This document shows positions 36,801-48,800 of a stretch of DNA of 61,868 nt, in pieces. A program made the translations under genes and the position numbers. Source of the DNA: Nemertoderma westbladi (Eukaryota; Xenacoelomorpha; Nemertodermatida; Nemertodermatidae). The notes under the pieces are model-generated. The model saw nothing but the letters and a program-made list of their open reading frames with translations, was not told the origin of the DNA and did not search any database. How positions within the stretch are numbered: position 1 is the stretch's first letter; every line of letters begins with the position of its first letter. The DNA lies in contig JAUCBJ010005915.1 of the NCBI GenBank assembly GCA_032718475.1, positions 1 through 61,868 of the forward strand. The letters are read 5' to 3'.

Positions 36801-39800
36801 CAGTAAGTGATGTTAAGGCAATGATTTAGAAATTGATATTAAAATATAGGCCTTTTATACGCATTAGAGTATTTAATCATTAGAGTAAATTATAATCTTA
36901 CATTGAAGTTACACAAAGACTCACTGATAACAGTCACTGGATTCTTTACTTTTGTTTATTTATTGCTTCATGTCAGATGAAATTAGACATACAAATTTAT
37001 TGAAGTCTATCTATATACTGTACGTCTGCAGACCCTAATCATGAAAAACGAAATCAAAAGATTGGGCAAAGGACCGTCTCTACAATATATTGTATGTTAA
37101 ATAAATCACTGTTTGTAGGAAATGTATCTTCTACAATTCTAAACGAAATAAAGCGAAATTTTACAGAAAGCACATTTTATTAATACATAAAATTTATATG
37201 ATGGAGATTGTATATATTTGCAATTAATTCCTACATTACTTACCACGGACTCAGAAACTCTGGATTCATACAATTTCATATGTGAAATGAATCTGCGCTT
37301 TACTCCCCAGAATCCACAATCACCTCTTCCCGGATAGAGATAAACATGAATCCGTGTTTTACTCCCCTTACGGGATCCAGTAACACTTTACAATTAAAAT
37401 TAGCTAGAATTCGCATTTTGCACTCCTTTTTCGGATTTCATGAAAATCCGGATCCGCGTTTTAACCTCAAAATCCGGGTACCGATCCGGATCCTGCATCC
37501 AGTTCTGTGTTTTACACTTACCCATCTTACACTACCACATTACCATGAGCAGTTAGGATGTCAGTAGGAAGACGAAGAACGTATCAAACGCGTAGGCATT
37601 CAAATATTGTCAGTGATGCCTTATTGTATTTCAGGGTGACCCTCCGTTACAGATAGGACTGTCATATAGAAAGGACTGAAAACCTACAGTCTGTAACGCA
37701 TCGATAACTGGTTATATAATGCGTTACAGATGAGACATCCCTTATCTGTAACGCACTGCACTGTAACGGTGACGCGTTACAGATGGTTGACAAAAACGCT
37801 TACCACCGCCATACATCCTAGGTGTTTATTTATCACATTAACTCTTGGGGTTGATGCGGCATAAATTAAAATTGCCTTTCCACACGTACCATTATACTTG
37901 TATGAGATTAATATTATCAAAATCTATGGCCACATTTGTAGCGTTACAGATATGGACGTTTATGCTTTCTATATTGACTTTGTTAAACATAAATGCTTCC
38001 CAAATGAGATTGCCTTGTCCTTTGTATGTGATATTTGGCCTATATATGTTAGAAACCCTGTTGATTCTAAATATATCAAAACTGAAAACCTACAGTTACT
38101 ACTTCAGATTCTAGACGTAAATGTTACAGATGTGACATAAAAATTGAATAATCCATGCCCATTTTATGTATCGATCTCAAATGGTTCAACATGAATATTA
38201 TGGCCTAAAATATATCGGAAAAGAAAGCAAAACATCTAAGCTTCCCAATAATATATAGGTTTCCTATATATTTGCCACTTGGAGTAATAAAATTTACAGT
38301 TGTTTGTGGTCGTGTCATGTAAGGGACAACTGATTTTCACGATATTTCAGTCTTTGATGGGGCATATCTTTTGACTGCCTTAACAGATTTTCATAATTTT
38401 TAGTGCGTAAGCTGCGCAAATAAATTAGCTACAAAATAATATATAACTTTATTAAATACGAATAAATTAAAGCATTTAAAATTATATCGTAACTTCCGGA
38501 CAAACCATTGGCCACTTTTAAGCTTATTTATTGACCCATATGTACAATCATTTCGTAATGTTGAAATTTTGGAATAAAACTACATACATACTTGTTGCAA
38601 AGTACTTCACAGTGTTCTAATCCTCGTGGCTTTATTTTCACTCACTCACTAACGTTCGTTCGTGTAACAAAGCCACTCGGATCATCACACTGTAAAGTGC
38701 TACTCGGCAGCTCCAAACCAAAACTCAGTAAGTAAATTTTTTGACTTTTCGAGATAATCGCGTTTAAAGTTTTTGGACTTTAAAAATAAGCTGGCATTTG
38801 GTTGAAATTTAATTTGATGACTTATAATTTTGTGTACCTTTACAAATTCTACATATATATTAGTGCCAAAACGTTTTTTTAATTTATTCATTCACTCACC
38901 ACCAAACCACCCCTTCGCGGCCGAACCATTCATACCAACCCACCACCGAACCACCCCACCCCTTCGCGGCCGAACCATTCCAACCCACCCCACCACCGAA
39001 CCATCCCACTCCTTCGTGGCCGAACCATTCCAACCGAACCCACCACTGAACCACCCCACCCCTTCGTGGCCGAACCATTCCAACCGAACCCACCACTGAA
39101 CCACCCCACCCCTTCGCGGCCGAACCATTCCAACCCAACCCACCACTGAACCATCCCACCCCTTTTTGGCCGAACCATTCCAACCGAACCCACCACCGAA
39201 CCACCCCTTCGTGGCCGAACCATTCCAAACCAACCCACCACCGAACCATCCCACCCCTTCGTGGCCGAACCATTCCAACCCAACCCACCACTGAACCACC
39301 CCACCCCTTCGTGGCCGAAGCATTCCAACCGAACCCACCACTGAACCACCCCACCCCTTCGCGGCCGAACCATTCCAACCGAACCCACCACTGAACCACC
39401 CCACCCCTTCGCGGCCGAACCATTCCAACCCAACCCACCACTGAACCATCCCACCCCTTCGTGGCCGAACCATTCCAACCCAACCCACCACTGAACCACA
39501 CCACCCCTTCGTGGCCGAACCATTCCAACCGAACCCACCACTGAACCACCCCACCCCTTCGTGGCCGAACCATTCCAACCGAACCCACCACTGAACCATC
39601 CCACCCCTTCGTGGCCGAACCATTCCAACCGAACCCACCACCGAACCACCCCTTCGTGGCCGAACCATTCCAAACCAACCCACCACCGAACCATCCCACC
39701 CCTTCGTGGCCGAACCATTCCAACCCAACCCACCACTGAACCACCCCACCCCTTCGTGGCCGAACCATTCCAACCGAACCCACCACCGAACCACCCCTTC

Positions 39801-42800
39801 GTGGCCGAACCATTCCAACCCAACCCACCACTGAACCACCCCACCCCTTCGCGGCCGAACCATTCCAACCCAACCCACCACTGAACCATCCCACCCCTTC
39901 GTGGCCGAACCATTCCAACCGAACCCACCACCGAACCACCCCTTCGTGGCCGAACCATTCCAAACCAACCCACCACCGAACCATCCCACCCCTTCGTGGC
40001 CGAACCATTCCAACCCAACCCACCACTGAACCACCCCACCCCTTCGTGGCCGAACCATTCCAACCGAACCCACCACTGAACCACCCCACCCCTTCGCGGC
40101 CGAACCATTCCAACCGAACCCACCACTGAACCACCCCACCCCTTCGCGGCCGAACCATTCCAACCCAACCCACCACTGAACCATCCCACCCCTTCGTGGC
40201 CGAACCATTCCAACCCAACCCACCACTGAACCATCCCACCCCTTCGCGGCCGAACCATTCCAACCGAACCCACCACCGAACCACCCCTTCGTGTCCGAAC
40301 CATTCCAAACCAACCCACCACCGAACCATCCCACCCCTTCGTGGCCGAACCATTCCAACCTAACCCACCACCGAACCATCCCAACCCTTCGCGGCCGAAC
40401 CATTCCAACCCAACCCACCACCGAACCATCCCACCCCTTCGTGGCCGAACCATTCCAACCCAACCCACCACTGAACCACCCCACCCCTTCGTGGCCGAAC
40501 CATTCCAACCGAACCCACCACTGAACCACCCCACCCCTTCGTGGCCGAACCATTCCAACCGAACCCACCACTGAACCACCCCACCCCTTCGCGGCCGAAC
40601 CATTCCAACCCAACCCACCACTGAACCATCCCACCCCTTTTTGGCCGAACCATTCCAACCGAACCCACCACCGAACCACCCCTTCGTGGCCGAACCATTC
40701 CAAACCAACCCACCACCGAACCATCCCACCCCTTCGTGGCCGAACCATTCCAACCCAACCCACCACTGAACCACCCCACCCCTTCGTGGCCGAAGCATTC
40801 CAACCGAACCCACCACTGAACCACCCCACCCCTTCGCGGCCGAACCATTCCAACCGAACCCACCACTGAACCACCCCACCCCTTCGCGGCCGAACCATTC
40901 CAACCCAACCCACCACCGAACCATCCCACCCCTTCGTGGCCGAACCATTCCAACCGAACCCACCACTGAACCATCCCACCCCTTCGTGGCCGAACCATTC
41001 CAACCCAACCCACCACTGAACCACCCCACCCCTTCGCGGCCGAACCATTCCAACCCAACCCACCACCGAACCATCCCACCCCTTCGTGGCCGAACCATTC
41101 CAACCCAACCCACCACTGAACCACCCCACCCCTTCGCGGCCGAACCATTCCAACCCAACCCACCACCGCACCATCCCACCCCTTCGTGGCCGAACTATTC
41201 CAACCGAACCCACCACCGAACCACCCCTTCGTGGCCGAACCATTCCAAACCAACCCACCACCGAACCATCCCACCCCTTCGTGGCCGAACCATTCCAACC
41301 TAACCCACCACCGAACCATCCCACCCCTTCGTGGCCGAACCATTCCAACCCAACCCACCACCGAACCATCCCACCCCTTCGTGGCCGAACCATTCCAACC
41401 GAACCCACCACTGAACCACCCCACCACTTCGTGGTCGAACCATTCCAACCGAACCCACCACTGAACCACCCCACCCCTTCGTGGCCGAACCATTCCAACC
41501 GAACCCACCACTGAACCACCCCACCCCTTCGCGGCCGAACCATTCCAACCCAACCCACCACTGAACCATCCCACCCCTTCGTGGCCGAACCATTCCAACC
41601 CAACCCACCACTGAACCACCCCACCCCTTCGCGGCCGAACCATTCCAACCCAACCCACCACCGAACCATCCCACCCCTTCGTGGCCGAACCATTCCAACC
41701 GAACCCACCACGGAACCACCCCACCCCTTCGTGGCCGAACCATTCCAACCGAACCCACCACTGAACCACCCCACCCCTTCGCGGCCGAACCATTCCAACC
41801 CAACCCACCACTGAACCATCCCACCCCTTCGTGGCCGAACCATTCCAACCGAACCCACCACCGAACCATCCCACCCCTTCGTGGCCGAACCATTCCAACC
41901 GAACCCACCGCCGAACAACCCCTTCGTGGCCGAACCATTCCAACCCAACCCACCACCGAACCATCCCACCCCTTCGTGGCCGAACCATTCCAACCGAACC
42001 CACCACTGAACCACCCCACCCCTTCGTGGCCGAACCATTCCAACCCAACCCACCACCGAACCATCCCACCCCTTCGTGGCCGAACCATTCCAACCGAACC
42101 CACCACTGAACCACCCCACCCCTTCGTGGCCGAACCATTCCAACCGAACCCACCGCCGAACAACCCCTTCGTGGCCGAACCATTCCAACCCAACCCACCA
42201 CCGAACCATCCCACCCCTTCGTGGCCGAACCATTCCAACCCAACCCACAACTGAACCACCCCACCCCTTCGTGGCCGAACATTCCAACAGAACCCACCAC
42301 TGAACCATCCCACCCCTTTGCGGCCGAACCATTCCAACCCAACCCACCACCGAACCATCTTACCCCTTCGTGGCCGAACCATTCCAACCGAATCCACCAG
42401 TGAACCACCCCACCCCTTCGTGGCCGAACCATTCCAACCGAACCCACCACTGAACCACCCCACCCCTTTGCGGCCGAACCATTCCAACCCAACCCACCAC
42501 TGAACCATCCCACCCCTTCGTGGCCGAACCATTCCAACCAAACCCACCACTGAACCACCCCACCCCTTCGCGGCCGAACCATTCCAACCCAACCCACCAC
42601 CGAATCAAATAAATGCCATACGCGGCTGGCTGGCTAAATGGCATATGGATACTCCCATATGCTGTAAAACATTATTACATTGCATTTTCGGACCTCATCT
42701 GTACGTAAACACCATAGAATAATATTGATAATGATTCCCTATGTAAAACCAAGACAATAGATTAGCCGTATGCCGTAACGCGACAAGTAGCCGTAACACG

Positions 42801-45800
42801 ACTTTTTGAGTAGCCGTACCGCCACTGCGCCTCCTCCCTTGGAACCTTGTTATACTCTTGGTCACCATCCATGCTTGAAACTGAGTTCATTGTTTGTTCT
42901 ATATTATTGGTGTGTGTTTATAAGGTACTTCCCTATGTTATTGTGTTTACCCTGTCGCCAGCCTATAAATAGGCCCAATATCGTTGCTTTAGTTCAGTTG
43001 TCAGTTGCTAGTTATCTATTCAGTTGCTAATCAGTTTGTATTTTAGTTCATTTCTCAGTTCGTTTTCGTACTTGTTTTTTGTCAATCATTCTGCAACATT
43101 CCTTCTTACCTACCACTCTGTTAATAAAATCTAATCGAACTATAAACTCTCATTTTTTCCCCATTCATCAATACCACTGAACCCACCGTCACCCCTCTCT
43201 ACTACTCTACGACAAACCACTTTTACACTGCGCCCAATCCCCACAGTGCCACTGACTTCGACGTTGCCACAAGACTTTATTTTATTAGGTTCTATTATAT
43301 TAGTTTTTATTATATTTTTGCGAAACAATACAGCCATCTAAAAATTTTGTTAATTAGGAATTTTTAAACAAGTACAAGGAATAATCATGGTTGCCTCTGT
43401 CGGAGTCTATTATTAATAATTAATTATTCATTTATAAATTAGGAGAACCCATTATCAGACAGAGAACGAATGGTATTTATATTCTGCTTTATAGTACTTA
43501 TTGCACCGTGTTATCTTCTTGGTGCCTTTTCGCTTTTCATTGCAATTAATTGTTTTCTCAGATGATATTAGTTTATTCTGCACAGTTATTTGCATGCGAA
43601 TATGACTTTTTGCTGTAGTTCATGAATTATAGTTTATTTGCACTTTTTTGTTTACACACTTTTAAATTGCTTCTTTTTTTCACTGCGCTCTCTATTGTTT
43701 TTGCGGTTTGGCATGTTAGTTCTGTATACTCAATTGATTTCTGGTTATTGGCGGTTGTGGGTTGACCTTGACATGGCTGTTGTAGGTAGATAACCCTTTG
43801 CCTTTTAGTTCACACAAATAAACCATCACTGTTTTTTTAGTTATTATCCAGGCGACGTATTGCGGAAGTAAGCTATTCAACTAAACATAATTACCCGACA
43901 GAAACTGCAGAATATTATCGATGGTGTCTGTATATGATACTAATTATTGATTAAGTCCTTTTTTTATTATTTACTTGAAGTGGTAGCAAATGCAAGATTT
44001 ATTCTGACTCTTTACAGTTATGAACTGTCTGTTGGTTGATAGTTGGTCTAATTTTCGTTTACCATTTAGCATTGATAAATATTATTGCCGGGTCGAAATA
44101 CATTAAATGTAATTTTGTGATTAACAATTTAAATGGATTTTTGTTTGGCACAACTTTTAAAGTTTAGAGTTATTAGACACTCTGTGGGGTCAGTTCATAC
44201 TTAGAGACTTTCCCCACAGTTAGGTCGCAGAAAAATTTAAAAACATCAGCCGCCCCAAGTGAGGCTGGGGGCATCTCGGCGAATTGACTATGTTAATTGT
44301 TAATTATTAAAGGAAATGAGAAGATTGCAGTGCCACATTTTTATAACCAAAACAATAAACGAGAGTCAATAGAACTATGGTTACAGTTATTTTTTTCATG
44401 GTAATCAGTTGTTATTTTTCGCAGATTTTCCCCTGGAGAGAGATGATTTTTGAGTCCAAAAAGCCCTGAAATTAACTATGCAACATGCATGCTATCGCTG
44501 TTATAGTATTCAAACATAAATTCAAAATGCCATCGTTTTATTCTGCAGTTGGTATTGTGTGTTTCATGTCATATTTTCCCATATTGTATTTAACAACATT
44601 AAGATATACATATTTAACTTAGAATTAACCATGCTTGCTTATTTGTCATACACTAACAAACCTATTAACGACTATTTCAAAACTAATGTATTGCAGATTA
44701 TTTTATAACCTGAATGCTGAATTAACTGCAGCTCTGCATATTTCATTTTACACTTAGTTTCTTAAAAGTAACATTGATACTTACTATAAAAATGAATTCC
44801 CTTTACTTGTGTGTTTAGAAATTGTTTTAGGTCACTTTAAACCGGCAAAAGTTCAGCAAAAACTTTGAATGTTCATATCTTTTGATTGCATGAACGAAAC
44901 TCGACAATTTTGGGCTTGTTTTGTAGCTCTTGATAAACCCCACAAAATACATTATTTATAACAATTTACAATACCTTTAATCTCAATCATTTCATTTCAT
45001 TTTATATATAATATAATATAATATATATAAATTTCATATATTTTATTATCATATTATATTAATTGAAAGCGGAGAGTCTTGCGCATCTTTTAACACTACA
45101 ATTAATTAAATTCATGGGAATGAATATTGATAAAATGAATCAATCACAATTATAAACTCGCAGATTGCCTGATGTATGCAAGTAGTACTGAACCACTCAG
45201 CCCTATCCGATCCACCTATTTCATTGGAGTATTGCTGTATTGCAGCTTAAGGTCATAAGTTGAAATGTGTACCGGTACAGCTGCGGTAGGTTTACTCAAC
45301 GTAATGAACGTAATCCACAATACGGCAATAGGCCTACTCCAATAATACTGCAATGCAATAGGTGGCTAGAGCTTAGCAGGTATACGTATACTGGTCAGCA
45401 TACATATGGTTGCATACAATACAGGGCCAGGCAATCTACCAAGTTTGCAAAATTGCAAACAGTATTTTATAAAAGTTCATGATCATGAATTTAAGTGATT
45501 GTATTGTTAAAAGACACACAAGACTCTCCGCTTTCAATTAAGCCATGTGGAAATGATTTAGATTAAATGTGTATTTAAATCGATCGAAAATCACCCTCCA
45601 TAGAAAACAATATAAGAAATTATCGGAGCACTGCATAGTGACATCAAATATGTACCAGCCAATCATAGCCGATTTTCAAAATTGGCTTCCCGGGCTTACT
45701 TAAACCCGCAATTTCGACGATTCCACGTGTTTTTACAAAAATACACACCGCCACTCGATTCAGGGCACCTTATTCAATACTACCTCTTATTCTATTGTTT

Positions 45801-48800
45801 CTAGCCCAACAATATTTTCGCACACCAACCCTATTATTATGAGTCCTTTTTGGAGATAATTTATGTGCTTTCTATATAACCAATTGATGTGGCCATATCA
45901 TCTCCTATGGCGAAGCTATTGCCAAAAATGTAACACCAACTCCGAAAAATACATAAAAATGTAGATCTTGAACTTAATTTTCAAGGTGCTATAAAATTGG
46001 TAAAGTTGACGTGTTTATATTGAGTCACCACTAATTTAAATACTTCCAAGGTACTCAACCATAAAATAAATCACATTCGTTAAAAATCGATCGATTTTGT
46101 AAAAACTCACAGAAACATCGCCCAAGATCTACAAAAATTATATCCAAAGTCTAAAATTCAGTTCTAGTTCAGAATATGTTTTATTCAAAGTCTACAATGA
46201 TTTATTCTTTTCACATGACTTTTCAAGTTCTACAAAACGATTTATATAATCCTTTTGCAGGTAATTCCTAAATCCCTCTGAACTATGAACAACTAAATTA
46301 ATTTCAATATAACTTCATCTTACTAATATTTTGGCAGTGTGATATATAGTGATAAAAAGTTGCCAAAAACACGTTTCGTGAAATTAAATATTCAATTCAA
46401 ACTAGCCCTCCCCGATCGCAATCCCAGAAATCCAGAATATTGGATTTCTGAAGGATTTTGATCCCGTTTAAACACTAATATGCATTTAGTGCTTAAATGG
46501 GATCCTGGTGCAAAAAGCAATCCCGGTCTTGATCCCAATTTTTTTGTGCCGGGATCCTGAATAATATATAGTTAAGTAAAATTGTTAAATATCTTATAAA
46601 TAGTTCTAGCAGAACAGAAATGTTTTGATTATATTGATTCAAAATAATTTTAATATAACTTTATCTTACTAATATTTCAGCAGTGTAAGATAAAGTGAGT
46701 GTTACCCAAAACCCATCACATATACTATTAACATTAAGGAATTTAATACAAAATTCCAATCCCTACCCCGAAAAACAGGATCCCGAGATTGATAATACCA
46801 GTGTTAGCGAATCCATTCCGCTATGCATTTCCAACCAATAAATGGTGGGGGGGGGGGGGGGGGGGGGGGAGCCGATTTACCAAGTTGGCCATCAAGGTAT
46901 CCAATCATACCAGCAAAGGGATGATGTAATAAGGCCAGCTGGGCAGTGGACTAACAATCCCCCTCAGTGGGTGGAGGCCAGCAGGGCTAAAGGGAGGGAG
47001 ATATATGGCATTAAGGTAGCCAATGGGAGGGCAGCATGTGTCAGCAATAGGAGTGTATCGATTGGAGGCCAATAAACGTGTTAGCCTGCGGGCACTATAT
47101 TTTCCCTTTATATTACCAGTCACTTGCATTGTGCAATCAGTTGGCATTTATTCTAGTAGTAGAGGTGAAATCGTTTTCCATCGCTATGTTGGCGCTGTGC
47201 TATTATTATATCACTAATGGTACACTGTACTACAGCCTAGTCAGTCTATCCACCCAGTCATTAGCCAGCGCGTGAGCGTTGGGAATAATAACCAAAGACG
47301 ATCGGTTGGGATCCTCTGCCAACCGGAATCCCATCAAGCACAGTCCTGGTCCCGGAAATGCTGAAAAGTCTGATCCCGTTTAAATACTAATTTATATATA
47401 CAGACAAACCAAACACGGGTAATATAAAAGTTAAAAATAGTATGGATCAAGAGGGGAAACCAATTTGTACCAAACTTGGTTGAATTACTGTATCCTTTTA
47501 GCAATAGTAGTGTTATGACTGTATAATAAAAAATGTATATAATAAATATAAATAATTTTAACTAAAAAAGGTACAATAACTTAAAAAATTAAGTTTCTAA
47601 CGATGTTTGTTGTGGTGGGTAACATTTGTTTCAAGGATCACAGCAATACAAAGCCAGAACTGATTTCGCTGCTGGACTTGTTCCTGGCCAAATAATGCTT
47701 TTGGATGTATTTTGCAGATACTTTTAACTTAGATCATGAAATACACAAGGCGCTCTTTTAGTTTTATGAATGTTGCCTGAATAGTTTGTTTATATTTTTC
47801 CAAACTATAATGATAACCAGAACAAAACTGAACACGGTGAATGGATTAATAACGTTGTTTCTTAAATTGAATACTTTTTCATCCGAAAATACCCAAAAAT
47901 CTAATGATTTTTCCTTAGGGAAAAAAGTATCCCATAAATTTTACTTTTTTTGTACATAATTTGATCAAAATTCATGCACACATTCAAAAGTGTCACTCTG
48001 GTGTCTGGGGCATATTAGAAACATAATTCAATTAATATCCAATATTCTGGTTTGTCTGATTGTAATTGTTGTAATTACTAAATATGACTTCGTTCAATCT
48101 TTTATTAAATAATTAAGCTATAAGAAAGTACTACTTTAAGAATAAACTTCCATATTATATGGGAAAAATACGTAGGACTTTTTTTCCCAAGTAATAAATA
48201 ATTATTTTTAAAGTACCAGGCCGCTGCGGGTAGATTTGTAATTTGGATAAATACTGGGATGGAATTGTCAGATAATTATTTCATGTACGGAATTATCCAA
48301 TGTGGAAACATCCATGGTGGAATTGTATGGGGCAGAATTTTGTAAAATAATTTGCTTTGAGATAGAATTGTATGTTATTTATTACTTTACTTGTACTTTA
48401 ATGTAGATAGAGAATTACTGAAGTAACCAACAGTGAAATATAACTTTGACATAAGTTATGTAGACTTTGAATCGATAGTATATCCAAATATAGACTTTAA
48501 AATGTAGACTTTGGAATTTAATATCACGTTCCATTCTAAATGAAAGTTTGTATACTCTGGGTGAAAATTTTAGTTTTAGCTCAGTAACTTTCCACAACCT
48601 GAATCAACTTATGTTTTATTAACAGATTCGTTTTCAGCACGAAGAAAGCTATCAAATGATATAATAAAATACTTGCCTATTTGACCAACTTTGAAATTCC
48701 CTATAAAAGTTGCGCTTTTTGCTGCTATAGAGTGATAGTGACCTTTAACTACATAAACAAATTTTCAATAACATTAATTTCATTGACTCATTTACAGTTG

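Larger units (their letters stand above)
35790..42805. mobile_element. ~7-kb composite bounded by inverted repeats
   Basis: 35815-35930 is repeated in inverted orientation at 42662-42790 (for example TTACATAGGGAATCATTATC and CTATGGTGTTTACG), nearly identical over some 110 bp. Just outside the left repeat is a perfect 16-bp hairpin, GTAGCCGTAACGCGAC (35792-35829), and related GTAGCCGTAACRCGAC words flank the right. The interior holds a second inverted-repeat element (36100-38541) and a 3.7-kb minisatellite. No transposase frame seen. Confidence 0.65.

Noticed and set aside
38892-42350. 1152-codon minus-strand open frame rich in Trp/Gly/Val
   Set aside because: Translation of the 50-bp minisatellite; equally open in other frames, no non-repeat domain, no promoter.
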